From NCBI GenBank assembly GCA_030710605.1, contig CP092876.1, positions 91,326,890 to 91,390,889 on the forward strand: a DNA stretch of 64,000 nucleotides. The letters are read 5' to 3'. Below, one piece after another: positions 21,024 through 32,612 of the stretch (position 1 is the stretch's first letter; each line of letters starts with the position of its first letter). The notes under the pieces were generated by a model. That model saw only the letters and a list, made by a program, of their open reading frames with translations, did not search any database and was not told the origin of the DNA. This stretch comes from Cordylochernes scorpioides (taxonomy: Eukaryota > Arthropoda > Arachnida > Pseudoscorpiones > Chernetidae). A program made the translations under genes and the position numbers.

Positions 21024-24000
21024 ATGGCTTGTTTCAAGGTAAGTCACTTCTCTTCATCAAGTTACATCTTCATTTATGTTTAAATTGGAAACTTTTGTTT
21101 ATTGTGGTAGTTTTTTTCATTTTCTCTGTTGAATATAGTTTCAAAATTTCTATATATTCTTATCATTTTGATTATTTGTAATTTCTGATTTAATGTTAGT
21201 TCGTGATTTGCAATCAAGTCAATTCTATAAACAGAAGGTGGCTATACATCTTTAAGTTATATTTCTGGCATTGCCATAGATGTGTGACATCTCATGGAGG
21301 TTCTAAATATACAAATTTGTTCTAAATATCTCAATACATATTTGTTTAGGAATTAATTTCAGCCATTAATGCCCTTGTAAGTGTAATAAGAGTGCAACTT
21401 CTAATCAATGTAGTAGCCGGGTGAATACAGGTCAGTTTGAAAGATAGAAATTCTTTGTTCTTCATTTTCATAGTTGATTGATTACTCTTGAAATTTATTG
21501 TGTTAGTGCCAAAGTATAATTTTTCATTGGAGTATATTTTGGCCATTCTATGTTTAATTTTGTAAAATAATTTGTTTTATTCATTGTATTAGCATGACAT
21601 AATTTTATTGTGTAAGTGCGAAAGTAGAATTGTTCATTGGAATAGATTGGCCATTCTTTGTTCATTTTGTAACCTAAGTTGTGTTATTTATTGTATAAGC
21701 GTGTTCTAGGTTTACTGTGTAAGCGATAATGTAGTATTGTGTTCATTGGAAGAGAGTAACTGTCTATTTTTATCTATAAGCTGATTTATTCATTGCATTA
21801 ACGTGTTGCAGATTTATAGTGTGAGTGCTAAAGAAGTATTGTGTTTATTCGATTAGTGTCAAAGATTCTTTTGTAAGCTAAGTAGTTTTTGTTATGTTAT
21901 TAGCCTGGTATAGTTTACATGTGTAAAGGCCAAAGTGATATTATTAATTGTGAATGTTAAATTTGTAAGATAAGTTCCAAAATTCTTTGATTTATCGTGA
22001 TGTAGTTTATTGTACAAAGGCAGAAAATTATTGTTCATTGGAATAGAGAGGTCTATGTTTGTCTTGTAAGCTAAAAAGTTGTTTTATTAATTAAATTATC
22101 GCAGTATATGTTTAGTGTGTAAGCGCTAAAAAATAAGTGCTTGTAGAATTCTTCACTAGAAAAGAAAGTTCTATGTTTTTTTTTCAAATATAAAGTTTAC
22201 TCGTTGTATTTACGTGTGATATAGTTTCATCAAATTTAAAATATATAAAGAATCATATTTTTTTATATATTCGTATGAATCCCTCCATGATATATGACTA
22301 GGAATTCTTCTAATCCAATCAGAAACCGTTCAGATGTTTTTTTATAAAAATTATCCAATAATGCCTATATGAGATTTCAAAAGAGAAAAAAGCGTTTAGG
22401 TTCTTCATGGTTTTGATTGCTTCAAGAAAATAATTTCTGGGTGTCTATTACTATTGAATTCTGGATATTTGTGTGTTGGCAGGTGTTGGTGATTCTGGTA
22501 TTGACCATCACTCTCTGCGGCGCCATCTCCCTCCAGAAGCGCAGACAGAATCTATGTGGCCATTATCTCGCTGAAGCTGTTTCAATAGTTTGCCCAAATG
22601 GCGTCTACGAGCCGACCAAAAGAGCTCTTTTTCCAGGTCAGTACACCGAATCCTGGAAGAAATTGACCATTTGGCTCTGCAACACGGTTTTGTCTTTTAG
22701 AGCGAATATTTCTACTTTATATAAGCCACGCTAACGAGGGCCAAACATCCCAAAACGGATTCGTGGTTGGCTTATTTTGAATTATCAAGAAAATAGGTTA
22801 ACAAAATTTCAGGGAACCTGCTAAATAAACGTTTAATTCATATCTGATCCATTAGATTGCGCTCTGCCATCAATAAGTTCATGTGACCCAGGTCAGGATA
22901 TGCCTTTTTGATCTTAATATAAATATTTATACTATATTTTAATTCCATGGTGGTGGTATATATACCAAGTAAACGTGTCCATGATAATCATGTTGTGTAG
23001 TTAGCGTCTGCTTTTACTGTAAGTACACCATATCTCCACTCTTTCAGAAAGCAATTCTAATTCCGCGTGTTCCAGAGCCTCGTTTGGTTTATTTATTATC
23101 TGGCATCTATATAGATAACCAATTCTCTCGCGAATTCTGAGTCTATGATTCTTTGTAAATTCTCTGGAATAGATATTTAAATAAATAGATATCTTTAATT
23201 AATTAAAAAATTAATTAAAATAATACCAAAATATTACTTGAGTTGAGTTTATTTTCATTCAAATAAGAAATGGTATCGTTTGACGTTAAATTTTATCATC
23301 TCTGACTTGATAAATTTCATAACAACATACTTGATTTGAATCTCCTGGATATAAATTATAATAATGCAACATCTTTCTGGAGATGAGTTTTTTTAAATAT
23401 CAAATGAAGTCTACTCTCTCTTTATCTTTTTATCCGTATAAATCTCATTTATTCATATTTATACATTTATTTTATATTTAACCTCATATATAACCTTATA
23501 TTTATAAATCTTTAATTAAAAAGGCATATATTGGATCTAAAAGTCATTTATTTTACCATTGATCCAAAATATGCCTTTTCAATTAAAGATTTATTTATGT
23601 ATTGCTCTATTTCCAAAATATTTTTGAATATGTAATAATGTAGTTCCAATATCTCAATCCCTCTCTCTACTACCTAAAAAATCTGAGTACATGAAGGAAG
23701 GTATGCCGAAAGCTAATCGCTATTTGAATGATTTTAATAGCGCATTATATATCTCCTCATTTTTAATTTAATATAAATGCGCTAATTTTGAATCTATTCT
23801 ACATATGAATATATACTCTATATGTGCGTTGGGGTTCTGTCTCCATTTCCACCTCCAGAATGAGAATCTATTATGCCCCACCCTCTTGATTCATCTCCAC
23901 ATAAAGTAAAACGTCCTAATTAAACTTATTGGAATCCTTTTAGCATCGCTAATTGGTCATCAGCTGAAGTATTTACCAAAAAGGTATTTGCCGAAAATAC

Positions 24001-24930
24001 AAAGTTTTGATATAAAGCTACATCAACCACTTATTTATATTTTGACTCGCTGTCACTCTCCTCTAGGAATATATTCCATTGTAAAAGAAACATTCATTCT
24101 ACAATACTTCAATTATCTATAAATAGATTGCCTGTTATCGGCTTATAATTAAATTTACCTAACTGGCCTTGTTCCTATTGTTTATGGAAGAACATTGTTT
24201 GATGCAAATATTTATATATAATTCTACTGCCCTAAATTTTATGTCTATTGTTTACTTGAATCCCATTCTAAGATTCCACCCTGCAGTATAGAATAAATAA
24301 GCAGATGGTCCAATACAGTATTAAAGCTCTAAGGAGCGGTCTAGTAGATAAAATTAACGTAACCCCTTTAAGGGTTCGCCAATATTTTCTCATCCCAGCA
24401 AAGATAGTAAAAGTTTGAATTATGTGTAAAAGAAACCTTCATATATGCTATATATCCTTTTATTCTTATAAAACATTCTATATTTATTTTTGGTAAAAAT
24501 ATATATTACTGCCAATACGTTTCTTTGAAATAGCATTAAATATTACACCGACAGATCTGTCTATAGATATAATATTTAAAAGAAAGGTCTGTAGATATAA
24601 TATTTGATTATATTTAATATAAACACATTGCCAGTACATTTATTTGTAGAGAAATTTAACGATAAAAGGAAATTAAATTTATAAATTCTATATTTATATT
24701 AGAATATTTTCAGCTAGGTTATGCATTTAACTATGTATTCTAATTCGATTCTAGATAACCCTGTTGTGCGTGTTCCAGACTCTCTCGCCGAATCAGAACC
24801 AGAAATGTTCCTGGACAACAAGAGAGCGAACAATGTGATGTCGACGATCAAACGAGGCATTGTTGAAGAATGCTGTCGCTCTCCCTGCAGCTATAACCAC
24901 ATCAGAGTCTACTACTGCAAGCCTGAATAG
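21024..24930 (+). CDS. ilp: Insulin-like peptide precursor, copy B (3 exons)
   Basis: Secreted insulin-family precursor of 114 residues. Exons: 21024-21038 (MACFK, donor AAG|gtaagt), 22483-22636 (acceptor ttggcag, donor CAG|gtcagt, phase 1) and 24755-24930 (acceptor ttctag, junction codon G|AT gives Asp57). The exon 3 start is forced: upstream in frame is a TAG at 24715-24717, and only the acceptor at 24753-24754 restores phase. Signal peptide 1-21; B-chain cysteines 30 and 42; KR at 51-52, 79-80 and 89-90. The A chain, from Gly91, has cysteines 96, 97, 101 and 111. The internal KR would cut the connecting peptide in two. Copy-specific features are Lys5, LAESEP and VMST. It lies head to head with A and tail to tail with C. 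Confidence 0.88.
21480..22215 (+). repeat. Roughly 110-bp minisatellite in ILP-B intron 1
   Basis: The same array as in the other loci, read on the complementary strand: tgttcattggaatagattggcc, ttattgtgtaagtgc and similar strings recur about seven times. Confidence 0.7.
22726..22766 (+). ncRNA. Hammerhead-like motif in ILP-B intron 2 (mutated)
   Basis: CCACG, CUAACGA, a stem II with one mismatch, AAAA in place of GAAA, CGUGG. It is 90 nt after the exon 2 donor. Both core strings are altered, so it is probably inactive. Confidence 0.45.
23500..23605. repeat. Short foldback insertion in ILP-B intron 2
   Basis: Arms aatctttaattaaaaaggca and a matching reversed gccttttcaattaaagattt enclose about 45 bp. 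It is absent at the equivalent place in A, C and D, so this is a small insertion, possibly MITE-like, though no clear target duplication was seen. Confidence 0.5.
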
Positions 24931-24977
24931 GGCTGAATTAAACAATATCTTCTTGTCTAACTATTTATTGCCTTCTC

Positions 24978-24983
24978 AATAAA
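24978..24983 (+). terminator. AATAAA polyadenylation signal, ILP-B
   Basis: AATAAA 48 nt after the stop codon, in the same position as in the sister loci. Confidence 0.6.
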
Positions 24984-25653
24984 TTCTTCCAATTATTATT
25001 ATTTTTTGAAACCATATCTCTCAGAAATTATAAAGACAGGCCTCTACAATTGATTGTTACAGTTATTTCTCCAAGTGTAAAAACAGCTAAATTGGATTAG
25101 TACAAAAGTGTGAAATTTTTATCTGATCAGGCGGTTGAATAAAAAAATAATAATTCGGATCAAGCAGCTGATATTGCTAATAGGTTACACCATCTATTGG
25201 AATAAATATAAACTAATCGTTCATATTTATAGCCGCATCAACCAATTATTTATTTATTTTCCGACGTTTCAATGTCTCACTGCCTCTCTTCTCAGGGGAT
25301 TATATTTTTTCCAAACCAACTTCCAACCAACAAATTATCTTCAACACTCATTTTTCATTAATCGAGAATATCGGCGAAATATTTACCGTGCTTTCTCTCA
25401 ATGAATATTTGAAAAATCCAACAAGGTACGCTCTACATTTTATTGGCTTTCGTAAGCGTGGAATAGTCTGTACTTCAACATCAGAACCAACAAATAATGT
25501 TAATGATTGATATATAGTATAGGAATTGGTTTAAAAATCTCCTGAACAGAAAAAAACAATACCACAGATTCCTGTAAATAAATTTATTTTCATTTTATTA
25601 TCGTAGTCTCAAACTTCCGAGCAACTCTGTCATTCTAGTATAGGATTAATTAA
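24984..25653. other. 3' flank of ILP-B
   Basis: The duplicated-unit flank (reverse of 32613-33291). It includes the CGACGTTTC..CTCAG module (about 25260-25295), the reverse of the CTGAGGA..GAAACGTCGG motif. The short open frame 25135-25404 spans this repeat and is not a gene. Confidence 0.5.
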
Positions 25654-26351
25654 AAGGGTCACTCCAAAGGTTTTTGCAATCAATATTAAATTATTAAAAT
25701 ACTAGCCGAATGACCTGGGCAACGCCCGGGTTTCACCAGATTAAATGCTTTTATTCAAATACTATTCGTTACAATTATAAATTGGCGCCGTGCATGTCAT
25801 TCTTGTGAAACGTCCCGCTCCAAACTTTGTGTCTGAGAAGCGATATTTTTATAAAGAGATGATCTGGCTTTGTGTCATCTGCTCGAATGAATGTTTTTCT
25901 GTTAGAATTTTGTTCCTGCATATTAAAAATGAACTGGCTTCACCCGTGGTCTCTGCTTTTTGGAATTTTTCCGGATATAATTTTGTATGTGATAATCTAA
26001 TATGATACAGCAATATTTTCATCATTTTCTTAATAAAAAACAACCATTTTTTCCCAGAACCTGTCGATTTATTTTTCTTGACTAAAAATCCGAAAAATAT
26101 ATTTTCCAGATTTTTCTCTATGTCCTGTTAAAACACGTTTTACATGTCCATTAGGTCAGCTGATATTACCTCCCATCTTCACCGCTAGAGGCGCTGCTTG
26201 CGAGCGAAAGGGCAAATTTGCAACGCAATTTGCAAATAACTTGTATACATACTTGTATACTTGTAAAAAAGACCATACATTTATACATAGACAGGAAAAG
26301 CACATATATTTTAATAATATAAATGAGTTTTAAAAATTGTAAAAAAAAAAT

Positions 26352-26419
26352 GCATCGGCCGGGAATCGAACCTGGGCGCCCGCGTGGCAGGTGAGCATTC
26401 TACCACTGAACCAAAAGCA
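26352..26419 (-). tRNA. tRNA-Gly(GCC)-like sequence, probably a pseudogene
   Basis: The minus strand has GGTTCAGTGGTAGAATGCTC (A box and D arm), CCTGCCACGCGGG (anticodon arm with GCC) and AGGTTCGATTCCCGG (B box, T arm). The 5' acceptor strand GCTTTTG does not pair with the 3' strand CCGATGC, and the spacing before the D arm is short. It is thus a decayed or captured tRNA. Confidence 0.6.
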
Positions 26420-27035
26420 AACGGTGACAGAATTGTTGATGACTCTGATGGTTGTATATTTTATTTTCATTTTAATTTATTATTTTAAACGACATAACCC
26501 AGGTTTTACCTAATGAAATTTTCCTAATGAACACCGTTTTAACAATGGCATCAGTAGTAAAAAAAAAGTATTATATCATCGTTATAATTTTTAGCATAGA
26601 AACTGTGATCTGTGTGTTCATCTATACATCTACTTTTTAAATTTATGAATTTTATTAGTAATTTCAATGAAAAAGAGTAAAAGTGGCCGTTAACCCATCT
26701 TTATATGTTTATGTGTATGAAAGAAAGTAAGAAAATTATAAATATATTAAATATCTATTTAATGAATTACATATTTTATTCTTATAAAGATTATCGATTA
26801 AAGGTACTCATAAAGGTTACCGATTTAAAAGTTTATTTTATTTTATTTAAAGAAACATATTTTCATTTAAGTATTGTTATTTATTTTAAAAGATTAAGTA
26901 ATTGTGCAAAACGATAATTGCCTTAAAAAGAAATTGCCTTAAAAAAAGAAACATTCGCGGTGATTTTGTCTTGCATTCGTTTATACAATTTTTATATATA
27001 TTGGCATCATATATTAACTTTATGAACGGAAAAAT

Positions 27036-27111
27036 ATGTCCAGGGTAGCCTAGTGGTCATGGCATCTGCCCGGTAAGCGGAAGGTCGTGGGTTCGATTCC
27101 CATCCCTTGAC
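27036..27111 (+). tRNA. tRNA-Thr(GGT)-like sequence, probably SINE head or pseudogene
   Basis: It has an A box (TAGCCTAGTGGTCATGG), an anticodon arm closing on CCGGTAA (GGT at 34-36, but C instead of the invariant U33) and a B box (GGTTCGATTCC). The acceptor stem has one mismatch. It is followed by a T run. A deleted copy sits in Helitron 3 near 15418-15472. Mobile context and a missing U33 argue against a functional tRNA. Confidence 0.5.
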
Positions 27112-27399
27112 ACTTTTTTTATTTTATCCATTCTGACCAAAATCTATCCGTGAACTTCACACAGTGAACTTCACACAGACAGAATAAGGCAATTATATAA
27201 GTAGATTAAAAAATGATTTATACCATTAACACCTACATGATATTTTAACCTAGAATAATATTTTTCATAAAATAGTAGCAACAATGTATCATAAAGGGCG
27301 AACTTTGTTGACAGCGCAGCTGTAATTCCTTAATATTGCATTAAATCCAATGATCTCTTTTATGATAATATAAGTAATTTAGCTTCTAAAGATCCTATG

Positions 27400-28260
27400 A
27401 AAGATAGATGGGTGCTTTAGGAGATAAAGCTACTTCTATTGGAGCAGTTTTTAATTGGGTCAATGAATATTTTCAATTTGAAAAAAAAAACAACTTTGTA
27501 GATGAACCTTGTTTAGGTCGGCCACTAACAACAGTAACCTAAGAAACATTTTAGCTGGTTAGAATTTTTACTTAGAGAAGATTGAAGAATTATGTATCAG
27601 CAATCAGATGAAGGTTTGGACATTGGATCGGCAGCAAACACCATCAATAGTGATCATTTGATATACAGCAAACTTGCTAGTAAATGGGCACCTCACAGTT
27701 TGCTTAACATAAAAAATTTGGTTGCATTGAATGGTGTAATTTCTTTATGAAAACATTGTTTAAATCAAATCATAGGCTGTTTTTATTTATATTACAGGTA
27801 AAGAAACTTGGATTCACAATTTTGATTCAGAAAAAAAAATCTACTCTCTGGTGCATTTCAAAATCACCTATTCCCAAGATATTTCGCAGAGCTCACTATG
27901 TTTGAAAACAAACGGTCGCTTGTTTATTTAGAAAAGTTGTTTATTGATATTGTGACGTTAGATGATCGAAAAAGAGAAAATAATGACTGATATACAACAA
28001 AAGACCTTCCAGCAGTATTTTAAAAATCTAGCAAAGAAGGCCAAGAGCTCAACCTAGAGGAGTCCTTTTTTTACCATGACAATGCAAGATCGCACACCTC
28101 ATCCCAAACATTAGACTCTTTGACCATATTCACCAGAACTAGCTTTTTGTGACCTTTTTACATCTGAAAGTTATTGTAAGGTTGAATAGGATGAAAAGGA
28201 AAAGGATGAAATATTGCATAGGTGCTAAGGTTGAATATTTAGAAAAACTCTGAAATAAAA
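27400..28260 (+). pseudogene. Mariner transposase relic (locus B)
   Basis: Fragmented frames give GDKATSIGAVFNWVNEYFQF, DEPCLGRPLTTVT and KWAPHSL, the N-terminal helix-turn-helix and linker motifs of mariner transposases. Later fragments such as FHYDNARSHTSSQT correspond to the second catalytic Asp. Many stops and frameshifts are present. Confidence 0.6.
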
Positions 28261-28312
28261 ATCTGCAGCTTAAATAAAAAAGGTGATTTCAAAACCTTTG
28301 GAGTGACCCTTG

Positions 28313-29105
28313 GAGATACAATAATTATGTGTCTAGGAAGGGTGAATTATCTCGGAGTTCTCAAAATCAAGAATTGATTCGATTTCAGTCGCGTCTGCGA
28401 CGAATTCTTATGTAGTCAATTTTTTTAACATGCACTGACAAATGTTTACACGGTTAGGAGACGACTCTAATAGATAAAATTATGATGAGGTATGAAATTA
28501 AAAGCAATAAAAAATGTAGATGTAAGTAAAGGGGAAATGAGAAAACATAAGTAAAATTACATAAATACTACATTAAACGATATATTAGAAATAAGAATGT
28601 ATATGTGGTATGTACCATCTGCTGGTAATATTTTCAGTATTTCAAGAAATTTTTAAGCTTGTGTTCGAATGTTGGTTGATTATTCTTTCACAGAATATTT
28701 TTAATTCAATAGATTCATAATTTCAAAAATAATAAAATAATTGATTTTTGATAAATATTTGCACTATTTATAACGCCTGTATACTTCTTTTAAAATAAAT
28801 CAATTTAATAATCAAAAATGTTCATCATATTAATATAGAAATATGTGATGGCCATCAGGTGATCCTAAATCCAGTGGTGTGTCTACTACTGTAAATATTT
28901 GTTCTCACATACAGCACAGCACATACACAGCAAGTTGAAAGATGTGAAAGTTACCGTGAAAATATGAATAGAAAATATTTTATATTCATCTGTTCTGGTC
29001 TTATTAACAGCGCAGAGATGGATTCTGTTGACACAAAACTAGCGCTACATTAAGGCGCAGTATCTGGTGAAGACATTTTATTAGATCCAATTTTTATAAA
29101 TGGAA
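28313..29105. repeat. Left arm of the B/C palindrome
   Basis: Read reversed it matches 30530-31325, for example gatggccatcaggtgatcct near 28848 against aggatcacctgatggccatc near 30783. It contains a shared string encoding MDSVDTKLALH on each arm. The arms differ by many substitutions. Confidence 0.65.
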
Positions 29106-30529
29106 TTGAAGCTACCTCCACAAGAATGGTGGGAATGAAGATCCCCGTCCATAGATTGAATTCCGAGATTAAATAGAATTGATTTACAAATCAGAAGACA
29201 ATATCATCGTCTGATAAGTTGCCATGAACTTTGTAGGTCGAGCCAAAATTTGTTATGGAGCATACTAACAAAGTTTCAACAAATGGGATTCATTAAAAAA
29301 TCATATTATTAATCGCTTTAAAACAAAAGTCAAATTGAGTATCTCAGTATGAAAATGCGGAGAATCGAAATTTGCAATGAACCAATAATTAGATAAGTTT
29401 GAAATTTTCTCTACTCTTGTGCAATAATTTTTGGTAATTGATGGAAGTAACGAAAATATTGTAGATTAGTGAAGAGTGAACCGAAAAAAAAAAGAAAATA
29501 TTTATAAGAATTGTAACTTATATATCTCCTGATTTCAATACATTTGAGAACATAAAGACATCTCTATCTTCCATCATGCATCAGAACAATGCCTTGTTAT
29601 TCACTCTAGTAAAAAACTTTAATAAAGATAATAAAGAATATGACACCAGTTTTGGCAAGTTCAGACAAAAAGCGAACAACCTGTATACTATGGTTTCAGG
29701 CTTAGCCCTCATCAGTATAAGACCCGCTTCGATTTCATAACATCCTATGAGAGGATTAAAGAAAGGGTCAATTTTATCGAAAAGGTGTTTAAGCTGATGA
29801 ATGGAAAAGGTCGTTTTTCAGGCTATACTTCAAATTGAAGTTGCGGGAGGATGATATTCATTAACCTAAAGAGACACCTTTCCTTTTATATGTGCATAAA
29901 TAAAGATACATTAATATCATCTTCTCATAATTTCACGTTGTATTATTGCCTTAAACTTGGTCATTGCCACTTCACCAGCTCAAAACTCTCTTTGGTAAAT
30001 TCACTGGATTTCTTAACACTTCGCGCATCAAATCGAAGCCGTCCCTGTACTGATGAGAGCCATAGCCTGAAACCATGGAATGCAGGATAGCTTTTTATCT
30101 GGAAAATACCAAACCGGTGTTGTATGGCTCATTATATATAATCACCAGTAAAGTTTATAACTAGTGTGATGAACATATTGCATAATTATGATGCATAATT
30201 AAAGTAAGAGATCACTCATTTGGTACATGAATGTTCTCCTTCCGCACCTTAATGTTGTATAAACGGCTATATTATAAACTTATCATTGAATATATTTACG
30301 AACTTAAACAATAAAAGTTCAAACTGAGTAAAATATATCAGGCCTCCAGAGAAAAGTATATTTTCGAAAACATATTTTCTCTAGCTTTCGGACATAGAAG
30401 CCCTTCTACAAGAGAAAACATGGAATAATATTTCACCAATAGAACAAGAGTTAAAATATAAACAGATCCTATTTTACACATTTTAATGCCTTGATATAAA
30501 TAATTCCATATTTGATATATAACTGTTGA
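29106..30529. other. Unpaired and partly palindromic centre between ILP-B and ILP-C
   Basis: No gene recognised. A smaller inverted repeat has its arms at about 29685-29725 and 30045-30085, each with a hammerhead-like core. Open frames of 60-80 codons here show no family resemblance. Confidence 0.4.
29694..29715 (-). ncRNA. Hammerhead-like core in the palindrome centre
   Basis: The minus strand reads CUGAUGA, stem II GGGC-UAA-GCCU, GAAA, with UAUA on both sides able to form stem I. A second copy on plus (30050-30072) has CUGAUGA and GAAA but a poor stem II. Cleavage-site bases are unclear. Confidence 0.35.
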
Positions 30530-30770
30530 TAAATATTGGATCGAATACAATGTCTTCACCAGATACTGCCCCTTTATGTAGCGCTAGTTTTGTGTCAACA
30601 GAATCCATTGCTGCCCTATTAATTAGACCACAACAGATGATCATATAATATTTTCTATTCATTTTTTCATTGTAACTTTTCACAACTTTCAACTTTCTAA
30701 TCTTGAACACACTATGCTGTTTTCGTGCTGTGCTGTATGTGAGAGAACATTTATTTACAGTAGTAGTCAC
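30483..30770 (-). pseudogene. Unidentified 95-codon frame in right palindrome arm
   Basis: The open frame includes MNRKYYMIICCGLINRAAMD and MDSVDTKLALHKGAVSGED. The mirrored left arm (28900-29100) keeps the same sequence but has a stop (TAA) after LALH. I recognise no family. One open and one broken copy make this most likely a relic. Confidence 0.25.
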
Positions 30771-31325
30771 GCTACTGGATTCAGGATCACCTGATGGCCA
30801 TCACATATGGTTATATTAATATGATGATATTTATTGATTATTAAATCGATTTATTTTTACTACAGGCGTTATAAATAGTGCAATTTTTTTAAATTGATTT
30901 ATTATCATTTTTAATTATGAATCTATTAAATTAAGAATATTCTGTGAAAGAAATCTCAACCAACATTCAAACACAAGCTCAAAAATTTCTTAAAATAAAG
31001 AAAATATTACCACCAGAAGGTAGATACAAAATATACATTCTTATTTCTCGTCTATCCTTTAATATAGTATTTATGTAATTTTACTTCTGTTTTCTTATTT
31101 CCCCTTTACTTACATCTACATTTTTATGGCCTTTTCATTTCATACCTCATCATATTTTTACCCATTAGAATCGACTCCCCACCGTGAAAATACTCATTAT
31201 TTCATGTTTAAAAAATTGACAACACAAAAATACGTACCAGACGTGACAGAAATTGAGTCAACTTCTGATTTAGAGGAATCTGAGATAATCCACCTTCCCT
31301 AGACACCTAATTTTTGTATCTCAAA
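30530..31325. repeat. Right arm of the B/C palindrome
   Basis: Reverse complement of 28313-29105, ending directly at the mariner-like relic of locus C, just as the left arm begins at the relic of locus B. Confidence 0.65.
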
Positions 31326-32612
31326 AGGTCACTCCAAAGGTTTTACAATCACCTATTTTTATTTAAGCTGCGAATTTTAATATCAGGGTTTCTCAAAATA
31401 TTCAGCCTTAGCCCCTTATGCAATATTTCATCCGTGGAAACCAAATAACGAAGCACTCACAACTGTCATCTTTGAATTTGAATTTAATTTTAATTTAATT
31501 GAATTTATGGCATTGATAAAGGCTGTAGTGCTTCATCATCAGTGTAAAATTTTATCCCTTTCAAAAATACATTATCTTTCAAAAAAAAAAAGTTACAAGG
31601 AGCTAGTTCTGGTAAAAATGGTCTAGGAGTCTAATGTTTGGGATGAGGTGTGCGATCTTGCATTGTCATTGTAAACAAGGACTCCTCTAAGTTGAGCTCT
31701 TGGACTTCTCTGCTAAATTCTTTTAAATACTGGTGGAAGGCATTTTGTTGTATATCAGTCATTTTCAACACCTTTTCGATCATATAACGTCACAATATCG
31801 ATAAACAACTTTTCTAAATAAACAAGCGACCGTTTGTTTTCAAACATAGTGAGCTCTGCGAAATATCTGGGGAATAGGTGATTTTGAAACGCACCAGTGA
31901 GTAGATTTTGTTTCTGAATCAAAATTGTGAATCAAAATTTATTCACCGGTAATAAAATTGAAATCAGCCTTTGATTTGATTTAAATAATTTTTCATAATG
32001 AAATTACACCATTTAATGCAACCAGGTTTTTGGTCGTTAGTCAAACTGTTAGACCCAATTTATTAGCAAGTTTTTACTGTATATTAAATCATCACTATTA
32101 ATGGTGTTTGCTACCGATCCAATGCCCACACTTTTATCTAATTGCTGATATGTAATTCTTTAATCATTTCTAAGTAAAAAAATCTAACCTGTTCAATTTT
32201 TTTCTTGAGTTACTGCTGTTGGTGGCCGACCTAAACAAGGTTCATCTTCAGAGTTGGTTTTTACAAATTGAAAAATATTCATTGAACCAATTAAAAACTG
32301 TTCCAATAGAAGGAACTTTATCTACTAAAGCACCCATCGAATTTTCATAGGATCTTTAGAAATTAAATTACCTTTAAATTCATAGAAGATAATGGGCATA
32401 AACTTTCTCTAGTCAACTCCATTGGGCTCGATGCAATGTTTAGGAATTACAGCTGCGCTGTCAATAAAGTCGCGCCCTTTTTGATACATTGTTGTTACTA
32501 TTTTATGGAAAAATTTATATCAGGTTATTTTAATGTAGGTTTTAATGGTATGAATCATTTTTGATATTTCAATAAATCAATATTGATTGCAAAAACTTTT
32601 GGAGTGATCCTT
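31326..32612 (-). mobile_element. Mariner-like relic downstream of ILP-C
   Basis: Same family and position relative to the gene as the relics beside B and D, with matching inverted ends (GGTCACTCCAAAGG at 31328, CTTTTGGAGTGATCC at 32597). The transposase relic on minus (about 32350-31550) shows the GRPPTAVTQ-type linker and NARSHTSSQT fragments with stops. Confidence 0.65.

Larger units (their letters stand above)
25702..27205 (-). mobile_element. Complete non-autonomous Helitron (1504 bp) with two tRNA-like modules
   Basis: CTAG at 25702 and GA at 27204-27205 lie exactly between A and T of the mariner relic. The empty site is intact in D (46880-46915: aaattattaaaatatt). The minus-strand end has the CCGGGCGTTGCCC-type hairpin before CTAG. 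The interior contains a tRNA-Gly-like and a tRNA-Thr-like sequence. No helicase coding is seen. Confidence 0.8.
25654..28312 (+). mobile_element. Mariner-like relic downstream of ILP-B, with nested Helitron
   Basis: Ends aaaGGGTCACTCCAAAGGTTTTTGC (25653-25675) and ..AAAACCTTTGGAGTGACCCtt (28290-28311) are inverted repeats. The same ends bound relics at 31326-32612 and 46853-48130. About 1.5 kb of the length is a later Helitron (25702-27205). Confidence 0.75.

Noticed and set aside
22637-22734. Read-through of ILP exon 2 (GQYTESWKKL..) as the natural C-terminus
   Set aside because: It contains the CAG|gtcagt donor and lacks an A chain. Splicing at the donor joins in phase to exon 3 and gives a complete insulin precursor.
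24711-24735. ILP exon 3 starting at cag|ctag or at the ATG of MHLTMYSNS
   Set aside because: cag|ctag puts an in-frame TAG into the exon and the phase is wrong. The acceptor ttctag at 24749-24754 restores phase 1 and a sensible connecting peptide, and is conserved in D, with tatag in A, C and E.
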